A DNA stretch of 35,844 nucleotides from Tieghemiomyces parasiticus (Eukaryota; Kickxellomycota; Dimargaritomycetes; Dimargaritales; Dimargaritaceae). The stretch is taken from positions 1 through 35,844 of the forward strand of contig JANBPT010000437.1 of the NCBI GenBank assembly GCA_027575765.1. Reading direction: 5' to 3'. The notes below the pieces were generated by a model. That model was not told the origin of the DNA. It searched no databases and saw nothing but the letters and a program-made list of their open reading frames with translations. Positions 1-11,000 of this stretch are shown here, piece after piece; position 1 is the stretch's first letter; every line of letters starts with the position of its first letter. The position numbers were made by a program, and so were the translations under genes.

Positions 1-956
1 TTCTACGTCAAGTGGCGTATTAAGTGTCCTAATTCACCGAGCGGCTACACCATGAAGTAAGTATGGTTTATCGCAGACGGACCCTGGTACAAAATAATGT
101 GTCAACGAGCGAGGGGGGGAGGATGTGGCGGCATAACGTGCATAGTCAAGCTTTTCTGGCCGCTCTGCTCGGTCCTGTTCCACATTCATGCGGTCGTGCC
201 GAACTGCCCTGCCCTGAAACGACCGTGTCGTAAGACCCCTGGCATTGGTAGAAATCTCTCTCACTTGAATCCCGCCTCCCTGTTTCGTAACCAACCCCCC
301 TTTTAATCGGCTTTGACGCAGGACCCCGATTGTCGAGCACCGCGTGACATGGGAGGAAGTGCTGAGTAAAAAAGTTGAGATGGTGATTGGTAAGGACGGC
401 GTGCTCTCTCCCTGCGAGCTCCAGCTCTGGGTTCGCCAGGAAATGAATCAGGAAAAGCCCCGGAACCTTGGCGTCCTAAATATCAACTTGGCCGAGTACG
501 TCCGCGAGGGCCTGACCACCCACCGGTATCTCCTGCAAGAGTCCAAGTCCAATTCCACTATCAAGGTGAGTAGCATGTTGGTAATTGGGTGTAGTGAGGG
601 CAAGTACGCCCCTATTACGCGCGTCGAGAGAGGGTGGCACTACGCCGACCCGCTGACTAACGCTATCACGCTACACGCGCTACAAGACCGTTCCTGTTTA
701 CACGCTACTCGCCCATTCGCCCGGCCTATCTAACTCTATACCTGTCGTCCGACCCCTTTCCTTTACCTCTCGGGTGAACTTACCTGCACTATCCATTACA
801 GATCACCCTACGTATGAAGCAAACCGATGGCGACGACAAGTACAAAACGTAGGTGATTTCAACGGTAATTGGTTAAAAATTAATGATTACAGAACCCTCC
901 GGGGCCAAGGTGCCTTGTGGCTTCGCCGGCTGCCCATTGAATTTCTAAGGCACTAA
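1..956 (+). CDS. NT-C2 (EEIG1/EHBP1 N-terminal C2) domain protein, 5'-truncated
   Basis: The window opens inside this gene. Proposed exons are 1-56, 322-565, 802-848 and 893-956, all with GT-AG introns (GTAAGT, GTGAGT and GTAGGT donors) and consistent phase. The first exon reads FYVKWRI, the second contains HRVTWEEV, KDGVLSPCELQLWV, LGVLNINLAEYV and RYLLQESKSNSTIK, and the third begins ITLRMKQ. This order (KW strand, H.V.W, I..DGxL.PC.L, G...INLAEY, RYLL..SK.NS.LK) is diagnostic of the NT-C2 domain found in EEIG1, EHBP1 and fungal relatives, a predicted membrane or adaptor domain. The 265-base first intron joins codon AA|G as lysine, giving GYTMKTPIVEHRVTW without a gap. The last exon (TLRGQGALWLRR to the stop) lies just past the C2 domain and does not resemble the usual downstream region, so its acceptor and this C-terminus are the least certain part. 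The start codon is outside the window. Partners and exact role are not visible. Confidence 0.82.
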
Positions 957-1821
957 TTGGACCATTACTATCCTCCCGGTCCACCCCCTCCCTCTTCCCG
1001 TGGTCCATCCTAGACCACCCCTCACCAAGCAACAGCTCACCTCTGCGATGCCTGACATTTCCCGGCGGACAAAACCTGCTCGGCTCAAGACACGTAAGTT
1101 GATGTGCCAGGTCCATATACTCAAATGATCAGCCACGCCTGAATGGGCGAACCTATTGCTAGCAGCACCCAAGTCATTCGTTCTGACGCATTGAAACCCA
1201 TGCTCCGCCTTTGCACGGTCACCGACTCACCTCGTCATTAGGCAACCGCTCAATCTATGAAGGATCCACAGGTAACGACTCGCTATTATACAACGCAACC
1301 AAATCTATTTCGTCACCCTTCCTTGTAAGTATTACCATGGGGGTGGGTAGCCCGTTTGTATTATTTTTTTTTTGCTTTCACCTCGACCGCCGTGGTTGTA
1401 GCGATTATATAATAAGGCAAACAATCTAATACCACCTCCTTTTACTACATCTGCTGCCCACCATTCTCCTTCATCGCTAGCCTCTCGGCGGCAATTCGAC
1501 CCACGCGTCCCACGAGGGACCGGCCATGGAAATTATGCAGGAAATTTTCTTCCCCACCTCCATCACACCGGTACCACAGGCCCCATAACCTTTCGTGGCC
1601 GTCCCAATCTGATTCCCCACACCACAGGCCACCCATCCCTATTTATTACTACACCAATTTCATGCGTGTATGTTTTAAAGAGAATATCACGCCCACACCA
1701 TCTGCCCTATAGTCTCATTTTCCACGTACTCCCATACTCCACCCGTGCTCTCGCACGACCCGAGTTCTCTCATGTAGCCCAATCCGTAGCAGTATCAGCC
1801 CTAGCATTGTACCAAAAACTA

Positions 1822-1833
1822 TTTATATATAAA
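1822..1833. repeat. AT-rich perfect palindrome
   Basis: TTTATATATAAA is a perfect 12-base palindrome inside a longer run of nearly pure A and T (about 1818-1845). It could form a hairpin or simply be low-complexity intergenic DNA. No gene start lies close enough to call it a TATA box. Confidence 0.5.
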
Positions 1834-2047
1834 TAAATATATATTGGGCTACTCTCGGCGTCCGAAGGCGCCTTCACCCTGCACTAAACTAGGTAACGTT
1901 GCTCCCCGCCCCTCTTACAGGTCCTGCAAAAAGTTTCGATTATCTCAAACCTCAACGATATTTATTAAATATAACCACTGTCCCTCTGTACTCAGTGAGC
2001 TCTTTCTATCCAGCTATTATAGCAAAATCTAGAGTTACTAATCTGAA

Positions 2048-2884
2048 ACTTGGCTAGCCCCGACTGCCAGGCGTCCACAACTGCCTCAAGAGTGATAACC
2101 CTCCTGCCACACAGCCGCCGTCTGACATCCTTGAACAGTTAGAAATCGCAAGGGGCCGGGTCAGGGCTGTAGGGAGGGGCTGGCAGAAGTATGGCCCCGG
2201 CTCTGGAAATTTAGGTCGAAGTGGCTGCAGCTCAATGTGGTGGTGCATTAAAATGGTAGAACCGTAAGGGATGCCAGACTGAACATTGGTGTGCCTTTTC
2301 CCAAACCCTGGAGGATAGGCTTCAACGCACACTCTACGTGGCGGTTGGTGGAGACCTTGATGTCAGGGGGCTTTATTATCAATTGCAACAGGCTGCATCT
2401 GGTTAAAAAAAAATTGGCCACATATCATTGGGTTTTGTACAGCCCCAGCGTGTCCGGGTCGGGACAGGGTCACTTTTGGGGCACCACTTCCAGCGATCAG
2501 AGCCGGCAGGTGGATCACAAAGGTTCACCCAAGTCTGGTCACCTGTACCGACTGAGTTTGGTAGATATCCGCTGACCCCATTGATTTTTCTCCAGTAACT
2601 CGGTGGTAAAGCGTACCCGCTGGTGGGGTTGGCCGCCGGGAAGGCCATGGGGGACCTAGTTGTTAAAATGGCTATACAGCCCCAATTCCCTGCGCAGGAC
2701 ATTTCACCTGGTACTAGAGGAAGTGCGGCAGACATGGGCTAGTTGCTCAGCAGTCAGTATAAGGTCGTCCTCTAACAGCTCCAGAAGGATGGCCCCGTAA
2801 ACTTTGCCAAAGTCATCTGGCGGGCGGCCAGACCGGAGCTCATCTTCAAGGGCATAGTGGCCCATACGGAAGCGAGCTAGTCAC
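2048..2884 (-). mobile_element. mariner-family (DD34D) transposase relic
   Basis: Read on the minus strand, successive blocks follow the order of a mariner transposase. The helix-turn-helix part reads RFRMGHYALEDELRSGRP (about 2820-2880), matching the RF..G...L.DE.RSGRP signature. Then comes ELGLYSHF, a stop, and VPHGL with ELLEKN (about 2600-2690), matching the WVPHEL...LL.RN linker. TGDQTWVNLCDPP (about 2500-2550) carries the first catalytic Asp. Last is PPYSPDPAPCDF, a stop, LFKDVRRRLCGRRVITLE (about 2080-2185), which carries the final Asp of the SPDLAPxD motif. The blocks sit in different frames and are broken by several stops, and the middle HDNA.PH block is not recognisable. The copy is therefore dead. 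I did not find convincing terminal inverted repeats or the TA target duplication. Confidence 0.85.
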
Positions 2885-3499
2885 CTATTAACGCTGGTGC
2901 GGGGAGGGGCAGCCAAGCTCAGCGTGATGATCAGTTGGGCTAGAATATAGTCTGCCTTGTGACCTTCGCCATAATATTGATACATGAGGACTGATACATC
3001 GAGCCTGGTAAACTTGGGCGGGGTGGGGGAATGCAATTTAAGAAGTCGACACGATGAAGGGATAAAAATGCAGGTTGTGGTGTGAGGAATGGTTCAATAC
3101 CCAAATGGTTTATACCAATCGATACCTTGCCTAAGCCACTCCTTGGCTTCATTTAAAACACTAACGTACAAGGCCTCAAGTTTTGTCAACCCGAAACTAT
3201 TGGCGGTACCTACAGTACTGATCATTTGTCTGAAGGTTGTAGCCCACTTTGACCGTCCGTCATACAATGCCAGTGCACTTATTATCAAATTATACCTTTT
3301 CAGGTAGTCCATCGCCTCCAACCACCCTATATAATTATCAAAATATTATCTAGCGCCAACTCAGTTAGGCCAGAGCTGTGCGGCATTTAGGGTTGTGCGG
3401 GTGGTGTTTTTAACCTAGATGCGGCTGGGTGTATTCAAGATATAGAGCCCCAGATTCCCAAATCTCCGCCGAACACTACCTGCAGCACAAAAGACAGCT

Positions 3500-3700
3500 C
3501 ATCACTCCTGGCCTGAGAGAAAGTGTTTAGAAATCTGATTCGTTACCCGTAGCAGCTTCACCAGGGCAATACACCTGCTCTTTGTACCACAACTATTCCC
3601 CCATATATTTTTGCCACAGGGGATTAGAAAGCTACCCAACCCTACCCTAGTGTTTTGGCCTGTCCCTACAGTAACGGACTGCACACAGGAATCAAGCAAT
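3500..3700 (-). mobile_element. probable Ty1/copia Gag-Pol relic (protease region)
   Basis: The minus strand has a 65-codon open stretch starting LLDSC and followed by SVTVGTGQNTRVGLGSFLIP and ALVKLLRVTNQISKHFLSGQE. This follows the copia retropepsin pattern: LDSG, then V.VG.G..V.G.GS, then ...VLYVP.LSKNLLSG. The spacing between LDS and VTVG is too short and the active-site Gly is Cys, so an internal deletion and decay are implied. Weak similarity continues just downstream (VVFGGDLGI, about 3450-3480). No LTRs, integrase or reverse transcriptase were seen. Assignment is from motif resemblance only. Confidence 0.42.
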
Positions 3701-3988
3701 GACCCAAATACACGAGGTGTGTCAAGAGGGCGTCGGTTGCGATAGTCCGTGAATCAGGGATGGCTTGGCTCCAGTTCAGCGACTTCAAGCCCTGCTTTGA
3801 TATCCAGCTAGAGTGATCATGCCAAGTAGTCGGAGTTGACAGCTTGTAGTCCCATAAAGAATTTAATTCTAGCACGGTTCCCAGTGTCATTTTTTTGCCC
3901 TCTAGTTTTTCCATCGCCAGTCGGCTTACTACGTTGCATATCCCATTGTATTCGCTACGGCTACTGTTTACATCCGCAGCGCCAATTA

Positions 3989-4008
3989 CCCATCCCATCC
4001 CATCCCAT
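3989..4008 (+). repeat. (CCCAT)4 tandem repeat in the leader of the FHA gene
   Basis: Four exact copies of CCCAT end 37 bases before the proposed start codon at 4046. They lie in a pyrimidine-rich leader typical of fungal promoters and 5' UTRs. Whether they bind anything is unknown. Confidence 0.75.
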
Positions 4009-4045
4009 CTTTACCCACTACTGTATCTCACTTCGAAACTGCGCC

Positions 4046-4852
4046 ATGCCGAAAGCACCTGCCGAATCTGCCCCACGAAGCCGCCCCTCCCGATGGGGGT
4101 CGCCCACCCGATCTCCCCAACGAGCAGATGGGCCTCGCAGCTATAGCGAGCGACACGCTAGTCGGAGTCCGTCACTTCATGATTCCCGCGGGGGCCGCGA
4201 TAAGGACGGTTACCGCCAGCGCCATCGACGTCGTTCGCGTTCCCGCTCCCCAAGCAACCGGCCGAGCGCGTCATCACCTCCCCCGCTTTCGTCCCCGCCA
4301 CCACCAGCGGGCAGTACTGGCAGCAACCCGCCAGTTGCCGCGGAACGTCCCACCAAAATTCAGCCCAACTTCGGCCTCTCGGGGAAACTGGCTGCCGACA
4401 CGAACACCGTTAACGGAACCGTTGTGGATTATAACGAGCCTCCGGAATCCCGCCAGCCGACCGACCCGTGGCGTTTGTACGTGTTTAAGGGCGATGTCCA
4501 GGTGGATATATTACCGGTGGGCCGCCAGTCTGCCTATCTGTTTGGCCGTGACCGTAAAGTGGCGGATATCCCCGTGGATCACCCTTCCTGTTCGAAACAG
4601 CACGCCGTATTGCAATACCGGCAGGTTTCTACGCGCGCAGTTCCAAAGTCGACAGTAGCGGATTATGAAGGTGGGTTGCCGACAGCTCCGTGTACCGAAG
4701 TCCGACCTTACTTGATTGATCTCAAGTCCAGTAACGGGACCTTTGTCAACGGCGAGCAGCTGCCATCGGTGCAGTATTACGAATTGCGTCACCAAGATGT
4801 AATCAAATTCGCCTTCAGTTCGCGGGAATACGTGCTGATCCGGGAGAATTAG
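4046..4852 (+). CDS. PML1: FHA-domain RES complex / splicing protein, Pml1-SNIP1 family
   Basis: Single-exon gene of 268 residues. Residues 1 to about 110 are low-complexity and basic, with RS/SR dipeptides (HRRRSRSRSPS) and proline runs, typical of splicing factors. Residues 143-268 form an FHA domain that runs to the C-terminus: RLYVFKG, FGRDRKVADIPVDHPSCSKQHA (around 166-187), then IDLKSSNGTFVN (224-235) and FAFSSREYVLI. The phosphothreonine-binding residues expected for FHA (Arg168, Ser183, His186, Ser229, Asn230) are present. The block IPVDHPSCSKQHA is a hallmark of the SNIP1/Pml1/DAWDLE subfamily. Yeast Pml1 belongs to the RES pre-mRNA retention and splicing complex; human SNIP1 is a spliceosomal protein. 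The reading frame stays open upstream to 3836, but that part is not protein-like. ATG 4046 in GCGCCATG context begins a natural RS-type N-terminus, so I chose it. No intron is needed. Confidence 0.93.
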   Translation: MPKAPAESAPRSRPSRWGSPTRSPQRADGPRSYSERHASRSPSLHDSRGGRDKDGYRQRHRRRSRSRSPSNRPSASSPPPLSSPPPPAGSTGSNPPVAAERPTKIQPNFGLSGKLAADTNTVNGTVVDYNEPPESRQPTDPWRLYVFKGDVQVDILPVGRQSAYLFGRDRKVADIPVDHPSCSKQHAVLQYRQVSTRAVPKSTVADYEGGLPTAPCTEVRPYLIDLKSSNGTFVNGEQLPSVQYYELRHQDVIKFAFSSREYVLIREN

Positions 4853-6536
4853 CCTCAAATATCCAGGACGAGTCGCGGCGTTTCCAGTCAGGTCGTCGCC
4901 ATCCGTTGTATTTGCAATTGTACTCTATAACACCCCTTCATTAGTGAATTAATAGCTTGGCGGGTGAGCGCTCCAAACCAGATAATGAGCGTCGTATGGT
5001 TACCGGCGAGGGTGGAAGGGGCGAGCTTGCCAAAAGAGGCAAGTAATGAATACTGGTGTGCCTTTTGCATTCAAGTTCTGGCCGCCACCAGCAAACGACA
5101 TGTTTTTTCGATGCTAAGGCCTTGGCGTAAGTATGCTGGTATAGGGAAAAGTAGACTTGGTCTAGGCCTCCGCAACTGATGTAACGTGAACAGGATGAGC
5201 AGGGCAGGGGTTGGTTGAAGGAGTCTCCAGACGTCTTGTCATTAGACACTTTAATTATTATCGAGCTCCAACCTACATTGGGGCTTTAAAAGCAATCATA
5301 GAAACAGAAGTGGTACGAGTTGTGACGCCACCGAAGCTGTGACTGTGTTGATGAATTCCATCCTGAATGGCCACGGTGGTGACGAGCAAACAATTTCTGG
5401 CTGTGTGTACCATTGACGGCACCCCCGCTAGGGATCAGGGCAAACTTGGCCACCTCTTGTATGGCTCAGCCCTGGCTCCTTACTCCTAGCTGACACCAAG
5501 AACGCTGTAAAAGGTACGGTGGGGACTGGAATTGGCCACTCAGAAGCAACAGGGTGGACGGTGTGGTGATTGGGAACCACCACATTAGATTTTCTCAAGG
5601 TAAAGTCCAAGTCTACTATTTCAGAACCATAAATTCTGTGATAGTAGAATAGCCTTTTGGTTATGGTATTAGACTTGGGCCTAATATCAGCACAGACGGT
5701 ATGAAAATAAAATGACCAGGCCCCGGTGACCGCTGTTGGCAGCAGTTGTAAGGGGAGAGAGAGAACTAATTGCTATTGGACTGATGGCTTGAAGTTCGGA
5801 CTATATGCCCTACTAATTGCCAAGGATGTTACCACTGTCATTCTGGGCTCTACATAGACCAAGTCAGCACTTCCCAAGTCTTACTCGGTGGGTCAAGTGA
5901 ATGCATGCTTGTGTCTGGTCAGATGCGTCTGACCGCACGCATTGTCTTCCCTTCTGCCCACTACCGCTTCCCCACGCGCCACCCTCCTCTAGCCAGACTA
6001 AGCGACTCAGGTCCTGTCGAACACGCGTTCGTCACCAATATGAACCGCATCAATGAGCTTCATAACCACCCGCCGCCAATCACATATAATGAACCTCCGC
6101 CGGCGTAGAAGTTGTCTCTTTACTAATAAAATATAAGGCCTTTGTTTTTCCCTGTACTTTCGCCACCTGCTAGGCCCTCGTTACAATACATATTCCAGTG
6201 ACTCCGAAACCACAAGCATACATGGAACAGGCTATCCCGAGTTGCAAGGCAAGGGCCGGACGCGCAGAGCAGTGGTGAATTTAAGTCTTCTCACCCAAGC
6301 TTAGTATTCCGTGCCTTGACCATAGTGCAGATCTGCCATTTTCGCGATGGCTCGGAGGCGCCTCGTATCCACCGGCTACAACTGTGACCATTCGGAGGGC
6401 CAGGCTGGCCTACTACCACAGCAAAACAATATCATTTGCCAATTCTTGACCCACACCAAGTTAACACAATTTCCATAATTTATGCACCAAATTGGTATCG
6501 GTACTCCCAACCCCCCAAAGCCAAGCACCAGCGACA
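4853..6536. other. intergenic region, no gene recognised
   Basis: These 1.7 kb lie between the FHA gene and the tail of the convergent F-box gene. All frames are short. A GC-richer patch at about 5320-5620 has short open segments on both strands that hint at decayed coding DNA, but stops interrupt them and no family could be named. A motif at about 5054-5066 shares 13 bases (TGGTGTGCCTTTT) with the mariner relic. An AATAAAATATAA-type run near 6124-6136 is AT-rich intergenic sequence. Confidence 0.5.
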
Positions 6537-8066
6537 CTAACCGTTGGGAATGTAAAACCGAAATTGAGCGTCGGGACGCATCACGGCACGGACCTGTCGA
6601 GCGGTCTCATAGTCCACCTTGTGACAGTTGAATAGACTGAACACGTCCAACCGAGTCAGGAATGCTGACGGGGACAGCATGAGCCGGATACCCAGTGCGC
6701 TAAGGGCTGGACAGCTCTCCATCCAGAGCCACCGCAGATGCCTTGAGTACCGCAGGAGACGCATGACGATGAGGTCGGTGACGGCAGTACTCGACACGTT
6801 GAGGTATACCAGCTGGGGGCATCGTTTCAGGATGTGGCTGACACCGGTATCTTCCACTAGGAAGCATGCACTGAGGTTTAGGTGGGTCAGGTTGGGCGCA
6901 TGGAGTGAGAAGGTTCGGAGGAAGGCATTGCTTACGCAGTGCACAGCAGTGAGGTCCAACAGGGTAAGCTGCGTATTGAGCCCGAGTAGACATTGCAGGT
7001 GGGACTCGGTGAGCTCGGTGTGCCGGGCGAGGTATACCTTGGTCAGTTGTGGGCATTGCTCGGCAATGTGGAGGAGGGCCGGCTCGAGATCTGGAGTGGC
7101 CGCCCCGCGGAACTTTCCCCCGCTGAGGTTCAGGTGGCGTAGCCGGGTGCACTGCGCGAGCTGGTCGAGCATTGGCAACGTGACGTCGCCTGTATGAGCC
7201 CAGTCGAGTTCTTCGAGCGTCGCAGCATAATAAGTACAAACAGTGGCCCAGATCCCCGGAGCGGCGCATTCATCGTTGTCGCGGAAAATGAAGTGCTGGA
7301 TTGGTGGGTGAAGCGGGGAGAGAGGCAAGTGGTGGACAACGGCCGTTGGCGGCTGGCCGGTTGACCCCCGAACGGGCGAGAGCGTAGCCTGGTAGGTCCG
7401 TTTACCCCGACCAGTGGTGCCGGTCTTGATGGCCACTGGGCTATCGGTGAGAGGCGGTCGGATCCGGACCTGTTCAAACATAAACCGCGACAGGCGTGTA
7501 CTATGCGACAGGTTGAGCGACCGCAGCTGCCAGCAGTGGCACAATATCTCACGTACAGAGGCGTCCGTCACCTTACACCCGACCAGACTCAAATGGGTCA
7601 GCGTAGCGGACAGCCGCACCACGGTTCGTAGGAGTAGGTCTGGCTCGATCCGCCGGGCGTTGGTCAGCCCGAACCGTTCCAGTCGAGGCCGTTGGGTCTT
7701 TACCAGCTGGGCCAGCGCCGTGGGTGCCAGTTTGTCACCATGAGCTACCGTTAGGCCCCGCAATTTCGTACCACTCCACTGGACGACCCGCTGGAAAGAC
7801 TGACTGGAAGGTCCCGGGGTTGCGGTCGTTGTAGAAGTTGGCCCGGCCGAGGCGCCCCGCGTGCGCAGTGACCCTGTAAAATAAGCGTCGCGCCAGAGCC
7901 GTGGGACTGCCGTCAGCCGACCGTACCAGCACCGGCTCACCCGAAGGCACCGAACGCGCTCCCGGAATGGGATGTGGTCAAGGACATTCAAGAGCACATC
8001 AACCGGAAGGATGGCAAGGGGATCGCAGGCTAGTCGGTCAAGGGCGGGTGGCGGGGAATTGGCCAT
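6537..8066 (-). CDS. F-box / leucine-rich-repeat protein
   Basis: Single-exon gene of 509 residues. An F-box lies at about residues 13-60 (DPLAILPVDVLLNVLDHI, RVRCLRVSRCWYGRL, PRLWRD), followed by a low-complexity linker rich in Thr, Ser and Gly. The rest is leucine-rich repeats of the cysteine-containing type. Clear units include LTHLSLVGCKVTDASV, LRSLNLSHSTRLS, LRHLNLSGGKF, LTLLDLTAVHCVSN, LTHLNLSACFLVEDTGV and LVYLNVSSTAVTD. A basic, disordered insertion (about residues 210-260) interrupts the repeat array. F-box proteins of this layout (Grr1/FBXL group) act as substrate receptors of SCF ubiquitin ligases: the F-box binds Skp1 and the repeats bind the target. The target is not predictable here. 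The start ATG at 8066 is the first in the frame and places the F-box at the usual N-terminal position. Not enough diagnostic sequence to call a Grr1 ortholog. Confidence 0.92.
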   Translation of the reverse strand: MANSPPPALDRLACDPLAILPVDVLLNVLDHIPFRERVRCLRVSRCWYGRLTAVPRLWRDAYFTGSLRTRGASAGPTSTTTATPGPSSQSFQRVVQWSGTKLRGLTVAHGDKLAPTALAQLVKTQRPRLERFGLTNARRIEPDLLLRTVVRLSATLTHLSLVGCKVTDASVREILCHCWQLRSLNLSHSTRLSRFMFEQVRIRPPLTDSPVAIKTGTTGRGKRTYQATLSPVRGSTGQPPTAVVHHLPLSPLHPPIQHFIFRDNDECAAPGIWATVCTYYAATLEELDWAHTGDVTLPMLDQLAQCTRLRHLNLSGGKFRGAATPDLEPALLHIAEQCPQLTKVYLARHTELTESHLQCLLGLNTQLTLLDLTAVHCVSNAFLRTFSLHAPNLTHLNLSACFLVEDTGVSHILKRCPQLVYLNVSSTAVTDLIVMRLLRYSRHLRWLWMESCPALSALGIRLMLSPSAFLTRLDVFSLFNCHKVDYETARQVRAVMRPDAQFRFYIPNG

Positions 8067-11000
8067 GGCAACAACGAGGCATCTAATAGGTTGCCGTAGG
8101 CTTGGAATACATAGGATAGAGTTGGGGAGCGGCGTTATCGCATGTGGTGGATGCCTATTGTGGAATACGAAGTAATTGCCGCATCGATTCTGGAATGCAG
8201 CTGCTTCCCTCGACTCCCAGGTGCTTTGTTTACTGTCCGACTTTGCGGGGTATTTTGACGCTACACGCGGAGTGAGGTTTTATAGATGCGTTGAAGGCAT
8301 TGTATCCGGAAGGAAGGCCTTAAGGTAGTTTGGCGCTGGCGGAAAGTACTTCGGGATTTCCAACCAACGGCGGAAAGGCCGACTAAAGACACCGATTCTC
8401 CGGCGCCGCCAACAAGACCTCCCTCCCAGGCTGGGGACCAACATCACGTTATCGTGTCCATTCTATATTTACGGGTAAAGTGGCGGGCCTCCTCTGTGGC
8501 TCGTTGCCTTCGTAACCAATAAACGCCCCTTTTCTCTGTATTACCTAACTTCGCCTCTGCCTAGAATCTTTGGCCCACTCACCACCTTCGGTTACACTAT
8601 GCTAGACACCCGCAGTGTCCGCTCATCTGCAACCCGAGTTGTTAATCAGGTATTACAGTATATTAGAATGCGGAGCCCTGGCTTGGCGAACGTCTAATAT
8701 CTAAGTAAACAGTATCTCTATCATTGCTCAATCTCGATGGTGGTAGTTAATTATTTGCCTAGCCTCGCATTACTAGATCTCTATACGAATGGTAATTCCT
8801 TACATACGTTCTCTTTATAAATGCCTCTCCTTTGTTTAGTTCTGTTTTGCTAGTCCCGCCTCGGCCGTACGCCGTCCTTAGAGTGCCCCCTCAATCCTCT
8901 AATTACCTCTGATGGTGCTCGTACCTCTCTAAGCCCTCATTTCCACAATCGGCATTCCCTACTAACTGTAGCCATTTTGCCTAGTGCCGTCCAAGTCCTG
9001 TACCGCCTATCTGCGGGCATTAGCAATCCAATGCAGGCCACTTGGCGCGCGAGTGGGCTAGTCATATGGGGCTTACATTCGTTCTCATTGTGATGGAGAC
9101 AGTACGGCTCTCACAAACCCAGGTCGCAATCCAGAATGATGTCCGTCTTAATGCGCAGTATAAAAGGATCATCCCACCAATTGACTTGTGAAATAGAGTC
9201 TACTTGGTGTAGTTCGGCACCAGTTAGTCTAACCAGATGTATATATGGCAGATGCATGATTTTTTTAATGGGATATCGGATTTCTGAACAGCTATTAAGT
9301 GTGGTAGGTGGAAACCCCGCCGGTAAAGATATACTCAATTAACAGTGTGATGCCCTAAACTACTGATCCGATCAGTTGTGGCATCTTAACCTTGTACTTA
9401 TCTTCACTAGCCTATTCTCATAATCGATATTTCATTGTATAGACACCAACCTTCCTGATCTACCGGATGGCGTCTTCCACTTTAACAGGCATCCCCACCT
9501 CTATCCTTTTAGGACACATTTCCTTCAATATTCCCCTTATTGACTTGGCAGTCACGCAGCTGCCTTCGTATTTATCTTGGCGCTGGCCCCGCCTTGCACT
9601 TTCGTCCTTGGGTCCTCCTAACCCCAAACCGTAGCCGGTGTGAAGGGTGCAGGACATCCTTCCATAGAAAATTGACCCTCTGGGTCGCTACTCAATAAAT
9701 GATAGTTTATCACATACACACAACCGTCTACGTCATTCTGTAATTCGTTCCTAAGTCTTTTCCGTTTATTAGTCTTTAGTTCGTTGGCTATTTAGCCTTA
9801 GTTTTCCTCTAGGGTAGTTTTTCCCTACGACAAACAATGATCAATTAACACAACGAGACGATGTGGGTGATTGTCGTGATGCCCATTTCTCGGGGAAGTA
9901 ATTTGGGGTCAACCGGGTCTTTACTACGTAGTTGGAATGTGTAGCTGACAAGAAAAACTATATGGAGTCAAGGTGAAGGCGCGCGGTGGGTGTGAGAGCG
10001 GTAGAAAGGTGAAGCGAGCGCCAGGAGCGGCGGGTTGCTTATGATACCAAGCGATGTATGATAATCGTTGGCGGACGGAGCACGTGCATGGAGGAGGGCC
10101 GGATCCAGGGATTGGTCCGTTTATCGGACAGCAGTCGAGTTGTGAGTTAAGGTAAGCTAGTGTGCGGCTTTCGACGGTTTCATGGAAATTCAGGCAGCCT
10201 AGGGGACCGGTGACGTGAAAGTTTCTGCGGGCTCGAGGTATACGCTGTGTGGGTGCTGCATAGAAATGGGGTCGTTAGCCATAGTCGTCGGGTGGTGGGC
10301 TTTATGGGCACCACAATCATGGCTTTTTTATATATTAATGGTTGGACGTCTTGATGGTAGTGTGACGTTCGAATCTACCAGGTTGATTACCGTAGTTTAT
10401 TTTCATGTGGGGAAGAGAGGTGGAGCCCTCCCGAGCCTCGCCTCCGCCTGGGGATTCCCTTATATTCCGGGTTGGGGTTGGGTCAGCACACTCCCACTTG
10501 CCATGGGAGTTCTTCCCGTCACAGTAACATACCCTAAAATTATCCAAGGACCTCGTCGGCCTGCTATAAATACAAGGCAAAGTTACTCTAACGACCACAG
10601 GACGCCGCCAAAAGGAGCGAACGAATAACCAGAAACCAAAGAGAGGTCAACATTGTTGGTATAGAAGGGGTCTGTGTGAAGTACTAAAGATAGGAAATAT
10701 TGGCCAAGACAGTGGTCATTATTGGGCGGCTGAATCCGAACGGCACAGTTCAAGCAGGCGCATGGAAAGGTATGACTAAAGCGGAAAATATACTAATCAC
10801 CTAGTAAATAATAGCTATGTAGTCGACCTATGATTAGCTGTCCAGATGACCTGAGATCTTGTTAAACTGACGACTTTAGGCCTGCATTGCGTCTGTAGTG
10901 AAGTGCTGGGACGCAGGACTCCCACCGCCGGCCTTCGATTGGAACTGCTGGTGTTTACATTGTTTACGCTGTTGTAATACAGTATTCCCATTTTATTACC

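Larger units (their letters stand above)
957..4045. other. gene-poor region with decayed transposons
   Basis: Apart from the relics listed separately, no exon set with conserved protein sequence is visible in these 3.1 kb. Reading frames are short and stop-rich. Sequence from about 957 to 2040 looks non-coding, with an AT-rich patch near 1820-1848. From about 2050 to 3720 the minus strand carries fragments of mariner and probable copia coding sequence. The minus-strand frame at 3094-3321 (75 codons) stays open and is helix-like in composition, but I cannot assign it. The last 300 bases include the presumed promoter and leader of the FHA gene. Confidence 0.6.

Noticed and set aside
3836..4045. 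N-terminal extension of the FHA protein
   Set aside because: The frame is open but the translation is not like SNIP1/Pml1, and the (CCCAT)4 leader looks untranslated; ATG 4046 gives a natural RS-rich start.
5047..5070. Second mariner copy near 5050, suggested by 13 identical bases shared with the relic at about 2286
   Set aside because: Similarity stops on both sides and no transposase block (TGD, SPD, RSGRP) is readable at the right spacing.
6628..7743. Long frames antisense to and overlapping the F-box gene
   Set aside because: They are shadows of GC-rich codons; the minus-strand frame has clear F-box and LRR sequence.
10215..10628. 137-codon plus-strand frame
   Set aside because: Irregular hydrophobic sequence without domain, conserved pattern or splice context; expected by chance in a 4.9 kb non-coding block.
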